DNA of 64,000 bases from Pseudomonas gozinkensis (GCF_014863585.1 NZ_CP062253.1:4366501-4430500), one strand, 5' to 3'; shown: positions 51,355 through 60,480, counted from the stretch's first letter. The notes: generated from the letters alone by a model not told the origin. Made by a program: numbers and translations.

Positions 51355-53433
51355 CTACTCGGTAATCTTCCCGAAGTTCCGGTAGAACATGTCCCCTTCC
51401 CGACTGTCCGTCATCGAATGCAGCTGGAAGCTGCGATTGAGCCGCGCGCCACCGTCACGGGTCAGCGGCGCCCACACCAGGTTGGCGCGGCGCATGGTCG
51501 ACATGCTCATCATTTCGTCGAACGGGATCGACAGGTACAGCCCCTTGTCGAAACTACCCTCGCCATACTCGGCGCTGCCGGCGGTGGTGATGGTCGCCCA
51601 GGCGCCAAAACGTACGCCATTGGAAAACTCGCGGGAGATATCCACCGTGCCGCCAAAGTCGCCCGCCAGGTAACGCCCGACGCTGACCGCTGCCAGCGTT
51701 TCGTAAGGCAGGTCGGTGTAGCCAGTGATGTGGCCGGTCCAGACCGAGTAATCCTGCAGGCCGAAACCCTGGTCGAATTCACGCTGACGCACGTAGTTCA
51801 GGTCCGCGCCGATCGACCAGCGCTTGCCGGTCGGACGAAACAGCACCTCGCCCCCGACCCCGGCGAACATCGATTCCAGATAACCGCCGTAGACCATGCC
51901 GTACAAATCCTTGTCCAGTTGCTCGGCGTGGCTGACCAGGAACAGCGGCATGGTGGTGTCCGACGTGGTCAGGTACTGACGCAAGTCGGTGCGCACACGC
52001 GGCAGGCCGCTCGGTGCGTCGTAGGTGAATTTGTCGAAGTTGTTGATCAGGTTCTGACTAAGCAAACCGTTCCACCAGGTGTTGCGGTTGAAGCGGTACT
52101 CGGCGTCCAGATCGGCAGTGAACTGATAGAGCAAACCATCGGGGCCGCCGACGTTCTGTTTGAAGCCCAGGCCGACGCCGTAATTGAAGTGCTGCGGCGC
52201 TTCGGTGTAGAGGGTTTTCTCGTTGCGCGGCATCGCCGGATTGATCTCGGTGGTGCGGTGCAGCGATTCCAGCGGTTCCTCGTTGTTGAGCACTTCGCGG
52301 AAGGTCTGCCGGGGCACGCTGGTTTCTTCCAGCGGCAGGTCGTAGCGCTTGTTGACCACGGTGAACCAGTCGATGTCGTCGTTGACGCTGTTGTCGAGAA
52401 TCCGGCTCGCGCGGCCGACGGCCTTGGGCGAATGGAAATAGCGCTGCTGCTCGCCGTACACGATCAGTTCGGAATCGCGCTGGGTGATGCGCTCGACCTT
52501 GTAGCCGGCATTCTGCTGCAAGCGGCGCGATACGTCGGCCCAGTTGACCTCCTCCATCGTCGTGGCTGGCGCCTTCGCCGGCAGCGGTTCGGCCGGTGGG
52601 TCGAAGGTCTTGGCCGGAGCCTTGCGACTGACGAAATTGGTGTGGAACGTCACGCCGAACATCGCCGTGTTGCCCCGCTCCCACGCGGCACTCAGGTCGA
52701 GGGAATCGGTCACCTTGAACACCGCGCCGAGGTTGATCGGTGAGTCCTGCTTGATGATGTTGTCCTTCGGCTCGTGCTTGTAGTCGTTGCCTTCATATTC
52801 GAGTTTCAGGCTGAGGCGATCCCAGGGTGTCTGGTAACTCACGCCGCCGAAAAACGCAGGCTTGCCGCGAAAGTACGACCCGGCGTTGACGTCACCGGTG
52901 CCTTCCAGGTCCGGGCGGGTCTTGAAGCGATCACTGGCCCAGCCCAACGGGTTGTCGAAGTCGCCGCGGTTACCGATGTAACCCCAGGCGATGCCGGCGC
53001 TGAAATCGAAATTGTCGTAGCGCTTGTTGGCGACGAAGAATTCACTGGCAAACAAACCCGTACCACCAATGTCTCGAAAGCCCAGCGCCACTTCCGGCGC
53101 CCAGTGGCTTTCCTGCCACAGCCGGACCTTGGCGTCGACCGCCTTGTCCTTATAGCTCTGGCTGCCGCTCAGCGCTTCGGAACCGTACGGACGGTTGGTG
53201 ATGGCGGTGTAGCGAAACGAACCTTCCAGCCAGTCGAGCGGCTGCAACGAAACGCTGTATCGGCTGTACGGTTCGGTGCGGTTGGCGTTGACGCTCAACT
53301 CACCGGCGGGCGACATGCGCGCGGTCGGGGTCTGCAACAGACCGACGCCGCCGAAGTCATTCTGGGTTATGCGTGGCTCGGCATGCACCAGGCCACAGGG
53401 CAATAACAACACAGCTGCAAAACGCAAATTCAA
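51355..53433 (-). CDS. YjbH/GfcD-family outer-membrane protein
   Basis: A 692-aa protein with signal peptide (LLLPCGLVHAEP) and a long beta-barrel region. Conserved features are NDFGGVGLLQTPTARMSPAG at the N-terminus, YRYTAITNRPYGSEALSGSQ-like strands (SYKDKAVDAKVRLWQESHWA) and the C-terminal barrel (RREFSNGVRFG type, here ISREFSNGVRFGAWATIT). It belongs to the family of E. coli YjbH and GfcD, needed for exopolysaccharide or group 4 capsule. It is the last gene of the yjbE-wza-yjbF-yjbG-yjbH-like operon; its start overlaps the previous stop by 4 bp. Confidence 0.9.
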   Translation of the reverse strand: MNLRFAAVLLLPCGLVHAEPRITQNDFGGVGLLQTPTARMSPAGELSVNANRTEPYSRYSVSLQPLDWLEGSFRYTAITNRPYGSEALSGSQSYKDKAVDAKVRLWQESHWAPEVALGFRDIGGTGLFASEFFVANKRYDNFDFSAGIAWGYIGNRGDFDNPLGWASDRFKTRPDLEGTGDVNAGSYFRGKPAFFGGVSYQTPWDRLSLKLEYEGNDYKHEPKDNIIKQDSPINLGAVFKVTDSLDLSAAWERGNTAMFGVTFHTNFVSRKAPAKTFDPPAEPLPAKAPATTMEEVNWADVSRRLQQNAGYKVERITQRDSELIVYGEQQRYFHSPKAVGRASRILDNSVNDDIDWFTVVNKRYDLPLEETSVPRQTFREVLNNEEPLESLHRTTEINPAMPRNEKTLYTEAPQHFNYGVGLGFKQNVGGPDGLLYQFTADLDAEYRFNRNTWWNGLLSQNLINNFDKFTYDAPSGLPRVRTDLRQYLTTSDTTMPLFLVSHAEQLDKDLYGMVYGGYLESMFAGVGGEVLFRPTGKRWSIGADLNYVRQREFDQGFGLQDYSVWTGHITGYTDLPYETLAAVSVGRYLAGDFGGTVDISREFSNGVRFGAWATITTAGSAEYGEGSFDKGLYLSIPFDEMMSMSTMRRANLVWAPLTRDGGARLNRSFQLHSMTDSREGDMFYRNFGKITE

Positions 53434-54194
53434 CGAACCACCTCAGCCAACTGCGTGGCAATCAATTCGGCCAACTGCTGATTCAGTTCAGGGACAGGCG
53501 GATCCAGATCATCGTTTTTCACCGGCACCAGAATCTTGCTGCCGGCCACGGGCATCTGCCCGCTTTCGCGGTTCCAGTGGGCGATGCCGACCCGCCGCGA
53601 TACGCCGTTGGGCTGGATCAGCCACAGGTAATCGGCATCGGCGTCGGCCTCCAGCAGCGTGCAGCCCTGCAGGTATTCGCGGGCCTCCTGCAACGGCTGA
53701 TAAGGCAGGCGACACGGTTCGGCGACCGCGCCCAGCACTTCGACTTCATCGACCCGTTTCGGGTAGATCAGTTGATCGCCATCGTCGAGACGGATGTTGC
53801 GGGCGAAGCCGACTTCCACCGCCACCGGATCGAGATCGGCGATCTGCCGCCCGGTCACCGGCATCTGCCGGACCTGCTCGGCCAGTCGCTGTGCCAGCGC
53901 CGCTCGACTCGGTTTGTCGAACAGCATGGCCATGCGCTGCAGCACATCCAGATCGAACAGCACGCCGACCTTGAGGCGCGTCTGTTCTTCCAGCAATGAC
54001 TGACGCAACAGGACACCCGCCAACCAGTAGCCTTCGGCATTCGGTACGGCCTCGCCGATCACATCGCGCAAACGCCCGCCCGCCGGCAATTCGATCGGGC
54101 CCGGGTTGGCGACATCACCGCTGACGATGACCGCTGCCTCGCTGCCCCCGGTGAGCAACATCAAGCACGCCGAGAGCGCTCTGAGCCGCTTCAC
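53430..54194 (-). CDS. GfcC/YjbG-family polysaccharide protein
   Basis: A 254-aa protein with signal peptide (ending near SEAAV) and the GfcC fold: two ubiquitin-like beta-grasp units (IVSGDVANPGPIELPAGGRL; IRLDDGDQLIYPKRVDEVEV) and a helical segment (DKPSRAALAQRLAEQVRQMP). It is periplasmic and works with GfcD in polysaccharide export. It overlaps both neighbours by 4 bp. Confidence 0.88.
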   Translation of the reverse strand: MKRLRALSACLMLLTGGSEAAVIVSGDVANPGPIELPAGGRLRDVIGEAVPNAEGYWLAGVLLRQSLLEEQTRLKVGVLFDLDVLQRMAMLFDKPSRAALAQRLAEQVRQMPVTGRQIADLDPVAVEVGFARNIRLDDGDQLIYPKRVDEVEVLGAVAEPCRLPYQPLQEAREYLQGCTLLEADADADYLWLIQPNGVSRRVGIAHWNRESGQMPVAGSKILVPVKNDDLDPPVPELNQQLAELIATQLAEVVR

Positions 54195-54856
54195 GGCAGA
54201 TGCCTGCGGTCAGGGGTCAGTTGCACGATCCTGACGCGCAACTGCGAGGTCAGTTGCTGTTCACTCTGCACAATGAAACCGTCCACCGGATCGACCCAGT
54301 AACGATTGGTCGCGCGCAGGCCGATGGCCGGCGCGTCAATCTGCTCATCGACACGCAGCACGGTGTATTCCTTGTCGAGAATCTCGAGGGTTTCGAGGGC
54401 GCGGCGGGAAAAGCGGCTGTTGAGGATGATCCCGACTTCCTGGCCCTTGTAGAGGTCGATCCAGCGGCGGCTGGTGTAGCCGTCGGTGATGCGATGCAGG
54501 CCCTGTTTGAACGGCGAGTCATCGGACAGACGCGTGCCGTCCAGATCGCCCTCCACGCCGAGGCCAACAGTGCGCATGGCCAGGCCGTCGCGCATCAGCA
54601 ACACCTGCTTGCCGGAGGCGACCCAGAACTGCAGGTCCTCGCGCTCGCGCACCAGCGCCAGCACCCCGGAACCGGACGGCGTGGTCAGTTTGAGCTGGGG
54701 ATACTTGACCCCGGCCACCTGCTCCGCCGACACATCGAGTTCATCCGGTCCGATGACCGACGCCTTGAGGTTGTTCAACGAAGCGCTCATCAGCGGATTG
54801 CAGCCACTCAACAACACGGCCGCCATCAGGCACACGCCCACTTTCAACGTTTTCAC
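54191..54856 (-). CDS. GfcB/YjbF-family lipoprotein
   Basis: A 221-aa protein with a lipoprotein signal (CLMAAVLLSGCNPLM, lipobox Cys19). Family features are SVIGPDELDVSAEQVAGVKY, LRVDEQIDAPAIGLRATNRY and WVDPVDGFIVQSEQ. It acts with GfcC and GfcD. It lies 11 bp after the Wza-type gene. Confidence 0.88.
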   Translation of the reverse strand: MKTLKVGVCLMAAVLLSGCNPLMSASLNNLKASVIGPDELDVSAEQVAGVKYPQLKLTTPSGSGVLALVREREDLQFWVASGKQVLLMRDGLAMRTVGLGVEGDLDGTRLSDDSPFKQGLHRITDGYTSRRWIDLYKGQEVGIILNSRFSRRALETLEILDKEYTVLRVDEQIDAPAIGLRATNRYWVDPVDGFIVQSEQQLTSQLRVRIVQLTPDRRHLP

Positions 54857-54867
54857 AGTCGGCGGCC

Positions 54868-55983
54868 TTATTTGCTGTTGTTACTGTATTCGCTCCAGTT
54901 CTTCGCAGCGGAAGCCCCCGTCCCGACAATCGATGCCGACGGCACCAACTGGCTGATCAGGCGATTCCAGCGAGTCACGTTGGCAGGCCCGACATAAACC
55001 ACGTCCTGGGGCCGCACTTCGAAGTGCGAGGCGAGCGCCATGGCGGTCGGCGATTCGGCTTCCAGCTGGTAGATTTTCGCCGGCTCGACGTCGAGGTTTT
55101 CCACCCCGCGAATCACGTACACGGCGTTGCCGTTGGAGGTGGTCTGGCTCAAGCCGCCGACCGACCCGAGCACGTCGGACAGGTTCATGGTGGCGGTCTT
55201 GAAGCTCAGCGCACGAGGCTGGTTGACCTCGCCCATCACGTAGATGCGCTTGTTGTCGTTGTACGGCAGATACAGCTGATCGCCACCCTTGAGGTAGACG
55301 TTCTGCAATTCGGAATCCTGCTGATTGAGGGCGTCGAGATTGAGCGGATAGACCCGCCCGTTGCGCGTCAGCATCAGCCCGGACAGGTCGGCATTGTTGG
55401 TATCGACACCGGCCGAACCGAGGGCCTCGACCACGCTCAGCGGGTTGGTCGAAATCGCCTGGGGGCCGGCCTTGGCCACAGCGCCCGAGACCACGACTTT
55501 CTGGCTGGCGAAACGCAGCACCGCGACATCCACTTGCGGCTCGGCAATGAACGCCGAGAGGCGTTGCTCGATGTCCGAGCGCAGTTGCTGGATGGTCTTG
55601 CCGGCGGCCTGGACTTCCTTGATGTACGGGTAATACAACGTGCCGTCGGAGCGCACCAGCCGGCCGTTGGCGTCGATCTGCTGTTGCGCACCCGAAGGGG
55701 CGGTCAGCTCGGGATGATCCCAGACGGTGATGTACAGCACATCGTTGCTGCCGATGCGGTATTCGGCCGGGGTCGCCAACAATTCCGCCGGCACCGACTC
55801 ACGCTTGTACGTGGCGCGGTTCATGGCGATAAGCTTGGGGGTGATCTGAATGAGCTCGACCCGACTGCTTTCGCTGGCGCCCTGGCGCGTGATGCTACTG
55901 GTGCTCAGGTACTGGCCGGGGGAGAACATGCAACCTTGCAAAGCGAAACTTGCCAACATTAAAAGAGTAAAACGACGATTCAT
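54868..55983 (-). CDS. Wza/GfcE-type polysaccharide export lipoprotein
   Basis: A 371-aa outer-membrane export channel. It has a lipoprotein signal (LMLASFALQGCMFSPGQ, Cys18), the polysaccharide export domain (YRIGSNDVLYITVWDHPELT; PYIKEVQAAGKTIQQLRSDI) and SLBB beta-grasp domains (VVVSGAVAKAGPQAISTNPL; IYVMGEVNQPRALSFKTAT). The C-terminal amphipathic helix (NRLISQLVPSASIVG) would form the pore. Wza homologues export capsule and exopolysaccharide. No tyrosine kinase (Wzc) gene is seen in the window. Confidence 0.92.
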   Translation of the reverse strand: MNRRFTLLMLASFALQGCMFSPGQYLSTSSITRQGASESSRVELIQITPKLIAMNRATYKRESVPAELLATPAEYRIGSNDVLYITVWDHPELTAPSGAQQQIDANGRLVRSDGTLYYPYIKEVQAAGKTIQQLRSDIEQRLSAFIAEPQVDVAVLRFASQKVVVSGAVAKAGPQAISTNPLSVVEALGSAGVDTNNADLSGLMLTRNGRVYPLNLDALNQQDSELQNVYLKGGDQLYLPYNDNKRIYVMGEVNQPRALSFKTATMNLSDVLGSVGGLSQTTSNGNAVYVIRGVENLDVEPAKIYQLEAESPTAMALASHFEVRPQDVVYVGPANVTRWNRLISQLVPSASIVGTGASAAKNWSEYSNNSK

Positions 55984-56073
55984 AATGGCACTACGCTATT
56001 CAAGGGCGAATCCAAAAACAAAGTCACCCGACTTTCGTCGGGCGACCCTGTACTGCACCAACAGATACTTCAG

Positions 56074-56310
56074 TTAGTTGTGCGTGCCGGTTGTACCCGT
56101 GGTACCGGTGGTACCCGTTGTACCGCCGTTGGCACTTCCACCACTGTTGGACGCCGCGACAGCACTGGCGACCATGGCAGTACTGGCAGCAGGCGCTGTA
56201 GAAGCCGCGACACTGCCAGATACATTGGTCACTGCTGTAAGCGGCGCTTCAGCTGCGGAGGCCCAGTTGCTCAACATCGTCAACAGGGCGATCGCCATCA
56301 CTTTCTTCAT
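56074..56310 (-). CDS. GfcA/YjbE-like small secreted protein
   Basis: A 78-aa protein with signal peptide (AIALLTMLSNWASA) and a low-complexity mature part of Ala, Ser, Val, then GTTGTTGTTGTTGTHN repeats. E. coli YjbE and GfcA are small Ala/Thr/Gly-rich proteins in the same position as first gene of their operon. Four direct repeats of 9 bp encode the GTT tail. It lies 90 bp upstream of the Wza-type gene on the same strand. Confidence 0.75.
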   Translation of the reverse strand: MKKVMAIALLTMLSNWASAAEAPLTAVTNVSGSVAASTAPAASTAMVASAVAASNSGGSANGGTTGTTGTTGTTGTHN

Positions 56311-56537
56311 ATCAACTCCTTTCTAACATCGCACCTGAACATCGGGTGTTCGTTAGAGGTGGTAGAGTTCAAGTCGCAAAAAGCGCGAACAAGATCCGTT
56401 GTTCTTTCACAGTCTTACCCAACTGATAAAAGTCGAACGGCAGGTTTATATCTACGGACTTGCAAAAGGCATTGCCAGTCTAATTTCCCGACGATATCTA
56501 ACAACCTGACTGAAACTAACATTGCACTAAAACGCCA
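56311..56537. promoter_or_regulatory. Promoter region of the gfc/yjb-like operon
   Basis: 227 bp, AT-rich, no gene. AGGAG lies before the YjbE-like ATG. The galE stop lies at the other end. No operator recognised. Confidence 0.35.
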
Positions 56538-57554
56538 TCATCCCTGATAACCCCGGGGATGATTCGATTGCCAGCGCCAGGTGTCGGTGACCATGTCCTG
56601 CAAGTTGCGCGTGGCTTTCCAGCCAAGTTCCTTCGCCGCCTTGGAGGCGTCGGCCCAGCTCTCGGCAATGTCCCCGGAGCGCCGTGGCATCACCCGGAAC
56701 GGCACTGGCTGCCCGCAGGCCTGCTCAAAGGCCCGCAGCACCTGCAACACGCTGTAGCCATCGCCGGTGCCGAGGTTCCAGGTATGAATGCCGGTGCGGT
56801 CGGCGATCGATTGCAGGGCTTTCAGGTGCCCGTCCGCCAGATCGACCACGTGGATGTAGTCGCGCACGCCAGTACCGTCGACCGTCGGGTAATCGTCGCC
56901 GAAGATCGACAATTCCTTCAGGCTGCCGACCGCCACCTGACTGATGTAAGGCACCAGATTGTTCGGGATGCCGTTAGGGTCTTCGCCCATCTGGCCGCTG
57001 TGGTGGGCGCCGATCGGGTTGAAGTAGCGCAGCAGCGCAATGCTCCAGCGCGGTTCGGACTGGCACAGGTCGCGCAGTACGTTTTCGACGATCAGCTTGG
57101 ACTGGCCGTAAGGATTGGTCGGATGGCCGGTCGGGAAATCCTCGCGGATCGGCATCTGCTCAGGCTCGCCATAGACCGTGGCGGACGAGCTGAACACCAG
57201 CCGGAACACCCCCGCCGCCGCCATCGCCTGGCACAGCGTGATGCTGCCGCTGACGTTGGTTTCGTAGTATTCGAGCGGCTTGCGCACGCTCTCGCCCACG
57301 GCCTTCAGCCCGGCGAAGTGCAGCACGGCATCGATGGCGTGCTGCTGGAAAATCCGGTCCAGCAAGGCCCGGTCACAGACATCCCCGCGAATCATCAGCG
57401 CACTTTTGCCGCAAATGGCTTCCACCGCGTGCAAGGCGGCGTCGCTGCTGTTGCAAAGATTATCCAGAACTACAACTTCATAACCTGCTTCAAGTAGTGC
57501 AAGTGTGGTGTGCGAGCCGATATAGCCGGCGCCACCCGTTACCAGAATCTTCAT
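56538..57554 (-). CDS. galE: UDP-glucose 4-epimerase GalE
   Basis: A 338-aa short-chain dehydrogenase/reductase-type epimerase that interconverts UDP-glucose and UDP-galactose. The NAD-binding motif is MKILVTGGAGYIGSHTTLAL. The catalytic Ser/Thr and Tyr-x3-Lys are in SSSATVYGE and NPYGQSKLIVE. Substrate motif is LRYFNPIGAHHSG. The start is placed at 57554; the open frame extends upstream without homology. It provides UDP-galactose for the exopolysaccharide. Confidence 0.95.
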   Translation of the reverse strand: MKILVTGGAGYIGSHTTLALLEAGYEVVVLDNLCNSSDAALHAVEAICGKSALMIRGDVCDRALLDRIFQQHAIDAVLHFAGLKAVGESVRKPLEYYETNVSGSITLCQAMAAAGVFRLVFSSSATVYGEPEQMPIREDFPTGHPTNPYGQSKLIVENVLRDLCQSEPRWSIALLRYFNPIGAHHSGQMGEDPNGIPNNLVPYISQVAVGSLKELSIFGDDYPTVDGTGVRDYIHVVDLADGHLKALQSIADRTGIHTWNLGTGDGYSVLQVLRAFEQACGQPVPFRVMPRRSGDIAESWADASKAAKELGWKATRNLQDMVTDTWRWQSNHPRGYQG

Positions 57555-57934
57555 AGCGCGGTCCATAAGTGGGAAAAGTGCCAACTCGCGTGTCAAGCGC
57601 TGTTTGTTTAATGTGTGTCTTGATTCACACAAACAGCGCGACAACAACCAAAAACAAAAACAGTTCAATCACTGGCTATAAATATTTTTACAAGCCAAAC
57701 TGTATTGCCTGGTACTTATTAGCACTCCCGCGCATTCATCACTATCAACGGATGCCGACTAAAAATAACCAATAACTGTCAAACCGACATCTCATAACAT
57801 TGTCGTGTTTTACACTCATTGCTATTTGCCACTCATCTCCCGAGTCAGGTATTAAAGTACAGCTTCAATAACTTGCAACCTTTCGTTATTGCAATAAACG
57901 ATGGCAGTGCGCCATGAATGACCAGGAAACTTTT
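57555..57934. promoter_or_regulatory. Divergent promoter region of galE and galU
   Basis: 380 bp, AT-rich, no gene. The motif AGTTGGCACT (minus strand, 57577-57586) also occurs before the sugar transferase gene. AGGAAAC lies before galU. No known operator was recognised. Confidence 0.4.
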
Positions 57935-58768
57935 ATGATCCGTAAATGTTTGTTCCCCGCTGCCGGTTATGGCACGCGTTTCTTGCCGGCCACCAAAGCC
58001 ATGCCCAAGGAAATGCTGCCGATCGTCAACAAGCCGTTGATCGAATACGCCGTTGAAGAAGCACGGGATGCCGGCCTGCAACACATGGCCATCGTCACCG
58101 GACGGGGCAAGCGCGCACTGGAAGACCACTTCGACATCAGCTACGAACTCGAACACCAGATTCGCGGCACCGAGAAAGAAAAATTCCTGGCCGGCACCCG
58201 CGAGCTGATCGACACCTGCACCTTCTCCTACACCCGTCAGGTGGAAATGAAAGGCCTGGGCCACGCGATTCTCAGCGGCCGCCCGTTGATCGGTGACGAG
58301 CCTTTCGCCGTGGTGCTGGCGGACGACCTGTGCCTGAACCTCGAAGGCGACGGCGTGCTCACGCAGATGATCGAGCTCTACAAGAAATTCCGCTGCTCGA
58401 TCGTGGCCATCCAGGAAGTCCCGCGCGACCAGACCCACAAGTACGGCGTGATCGCCGGCGAAGCGATATCCGACGGCATCTACCGGGTCAACAACATGGT
58501 GGAAAAACCGGCCCCGCAAGACGCACCGTCGAACCTGGCGATCATCGGCCGCTACATCCTCACGCCGGACATCTTCGACCTGATCGCCGACACCGAGCCG
58601 GGCAAGGGCGGCGAAATCCAGATCACCGACGCCCTGATGAAACAGGCGCAGAACGGTTGTGTGCTGGCCTACAAATTCAAGGGCCTGCGCTTCGACTGCG
58701 GCGACGCCGAGGGTTACCTGCAGGCGACCAACTTCTGCTACGAAAACGTTTACCTGAAGGGCCGCTGA
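57935..58768 (+). CDS. galU: UTP-glucose-1-phosphate uridylyltransferase GalU
   Basis: A 277-aa nucleotidyltransferase that makes UDP-glucose. Signature FPAAGYGTRFLPATKAMPKE is at the N-terminus, followed by LADDLCLNLEGDG (metal Asp), VNNMVEKPAPQDAPSNLAII and GKGGEIQITDAL. ATG 57935 has AGGA upstream. It supplies the precursor for galE and the sugar transferase. A 47-bp gap to the next gene suggests an operon. Confidence 0.96.
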   Translation: MIRKCLFPAAGYGTRFLPATKAMPKEMLPIVNKPLIEYAVEEARDAGLQHMAIVTGRGKRALEDHFDISYELEHQIRGTEKEKFLAGTRELIDTCTFSYTRQVEMKGLGHAILSGRPLIGDEPFAVVLADDLCLNLEGDGVLTQMIELYKKFRCSIVAIQEVPRDQTHKYGVIAGEAISDGIYRVNNMVEKPAPQDAPSNLAIIGRYILTPDIFDLIADTEPGKGGEIQITDALMKQAQNGCVLAYKFKGLRFDCGDAEGYLQATNFCYENVYLKGR

Positions 58769-58815
58769 GCGGCCCCCACTGATTCATCGCAGCACGCACA
58801 TCCAACGAGGCAACC

Positions 58816-59223
58816 ATGAACATTGCACAACATTCCGCAGAGATTGAACGTGAGGTGGACAACCTCGGGGTGATGAGCTGGTTATCCCGCCATCAGCCAT
58901 TGCCCAGCGCCAATGGCCCGTGGCTGGGCACCCTGCTGCTGGTCGATCGCATCGGCGTGTTTCCCTCCTCCGGGGACATACGCCGACCGATGCGCGATCC
59001 CTGGCCCCTGCTCGCCCATCTGAAACGGATCTACGGCGAACAGGCGCTGGAGGTCGAGGACCGCGACGGCCTGAAGATGATTTTCAGCGACTGGCGTTTT
59101 CGCGTGCGGATCTGCTGCAACGACCCGGCGATCATCGTCAACGTGGAAACCCGTTGCGTGACGCAGTTGATGCCGCAGAAAACCGCAGAACTGCTGAGCC
59201 ATCTGGATCTGTTCGACAACTGA
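58816..59223 (+). CDS. Stand-alone phosphohexomutase C-terminal-domain-like protein
   Basis: A 135-aa soluble protein. The C-terminal half (DGLKMIFSDWRFRVRICCND, then PAIIVNVETRC and LMPQKTAELL) clearly follows the fourth domain of alpha-D-phosphohexomutases (typically DGL..EF.DWRFNLR.SNTEP..RLNVES). The usual SNTEP phosphate-binding loop is here CCNDPAI, so the ligand site has changed. The N-terminal half (VMSWLSRHQPLPSANGPWLG) is not recognised. It lacks the catalytic domains, so it cannot be a mutase. It follows galU and ends in a terminator. Confidence 0.7.
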   Translation: MNIAQHSAEIEREVDNLGVMSWLSRHQPLPSANGPWLGTLLLVDRIGVFPSSGDIRRPMRDPWPLLAHLKRIYGEQALEVEDRDGLKMIFSDWRFRVRICCNDPAIIVNVETRCVTQLMPQKTAELLSHLDLFDN

Positions 59224-59226
59224 TGG

Positions 59227-60375
59227 CTACTTCGAAGTCTCGCCACAGCGGTCCTGTGGCGAGACTTTTTGCTGTCCGCCCACGACCCAACGATAAAAGT
59301 AATCGGCAATCACCCGCCCGCCCGTGGCCGGCACCGGATGAATCTTGTCAGGCCCGATCATGGCCGCCGCGTAGCGTTTGACGTCGGTGCCGAACGCGCA
59401 TTGCAGATTGGCATAACCCAGCTGCTGATCACGGGCCCAGGGCTCGATGACCTGCGCGTAAGCCGACATCGGATAGGCGCTGGAGCGGGTGGTGTCCTGA
59501 CGCAGGATCAGGTTGATGCTCGCCGCCGGTTGAATCTCGCGGAGCATGCCGACCAGACCCTGAACGTTATGCAGATACTGCTCGGGCTTCACGCCGAAAC
59601 CCTGATCGTTGCCACCGAGCATGATCAGGTAAATGTCTGCGGGGATCTTCGACACCACGGCTTTCCACTGCGTCTGCCAGCGCGCATCGTCGTGGTAGAA
59701 ATCAGCGGACGCCGCGCCGGACGCCGCCAGTTTCGACACCCGAACCCCGTCCTGATCGTTGCTCAGCCACAGGCCGAACAGGGTCGGCGCGCCCTTCACC
59801 ACTTCCAGTCTGAAAGCCCAATCGGTCGCGGCCGACGTGCCGGACAGCGGGACTTCCTGAACCCCGTCGCCTGCAAGTTTCAACGGCTGCCAATCGGCGG
59901 AGGGTGACCAGCGATAACGCAGTTCACTGGACTCACCGTTGCCGAGATAGAGCAGTTTCGCCTGAGTGACGGCAGTGTTGATGGCGGGCGTCGGGCTGGC
60001 GTCGACTTGCAGCCAGGCGCCGGGCCGGCCGGTCACCGTGCGGCTGTCGGGGCTGGCCTGACCGAGGCCGGAGACCTGCCAGTCGCCGCCGAAGTATTTC
60101 TCGCTGCTGCGGGTGTATTTGAAATGCGTACCTCCCAGCGCTGCGCCGTGGTTGAAACCGACATAACCCGGCCCGGCAAACCCGACCTCCCCGGCCACCC
60201 GTTGCACCAGTTTGTTCAGGTAGAAATCCTGCCCGGCGCTGTAGCTGTCGCCGATCACCGAGATCGACAACACCTTGCCGGCCTTGCCTTCGCGCCACTG
60301 GCCAAACCGCTCGCGAGCGTCGCCGACCTGCACCACCGACGCCGCCACCGGCGGCCCATCATCAACAGCCAACAT
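59227..60375 (-). CDS. SGNH/GDSL-family hydrolase
   Basis: A 382-aa hydrolase. Block I is SVIGDSYSAGQD (Ser44), block III is IMLGGNDQG, and block V is GPDKIHPVPATGG (Asp/His). Such enzymes often add or remove acetyl groups of polysaccharides. No signal peptide or membrane helix is visible at the N-terminus (MLAVDDGPPVAASVVQV), which is unusual for that role; an in-frame stop 4 codons upstream rules out a longer start. Its 3' end contains the terminator hairpin of the convergent gene. Confidence 0.82.
   Translation of the reverse strand: MLAVDDGPPVAASVVQVGDARERFGQWREGKAGKVLSISVIGDSYSAGQDFYLNKLVQRVAGEVGFAGPGYVGFNHGAALGGTHFKYTRSSEKYFGGDWQVSGLGQASPDSRTVTGRPGAWLQVDASPTPAINTAVTQAKLLYLGNGESSELRYRWSPSADWQPLKLAGDGVQEVPLSGTSAATDWAFRLEVVKGAPTLFGLWLSNDQDGVRVSKLAASGAASADFYHDDARWQTQWKAVVSKIPADIYLIMLGGNDQGFGVKPEQYLHNVQGLVGMLREIQPAASINLILRQDTTRSSAYPMSAYAQVIEPWARDQQLGYANLQCAFGTDVKRYAAAMIGPDKIHPVPATGGRVIADYFYRWVVGGQQKVSPQDRCGETSK
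59236..59270 (+). terminator. Intrinsic terminator inside the end of a convergent gene
   Basis: A 13-bp perfect stem AGTCTCGCCACAG/CTGTGGCGAGACT with a 5-base loop and a T run ends the galU transcript. It overlaps the last codons of the SGNH hydrolase gene. Confidence 0.88.
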
Positions 60376-60405
60376 GCATTGAATCCTTTACTGAGTGATG
60401 GCCCC

Positions 60406-60480
60406 TTCGCGAGCAAGCTCACTCCCACAAAGGCTGTGTGACCTTTGCATACCCTCTGTGGGAGCGAGCTTGCTCGCGAA
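60406..60480. repeat. Inverted REP pair
   Basis: TTCGCGAGCAAGCTCACTCC (from 60406) and its inverted copy GGAGCGAGCTTGCTCGCGAA (to 60480) are Pseudomonas REP sequences. They separate the acyltransferase and SGNH hydrolase genes. Confidence 0.88.
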
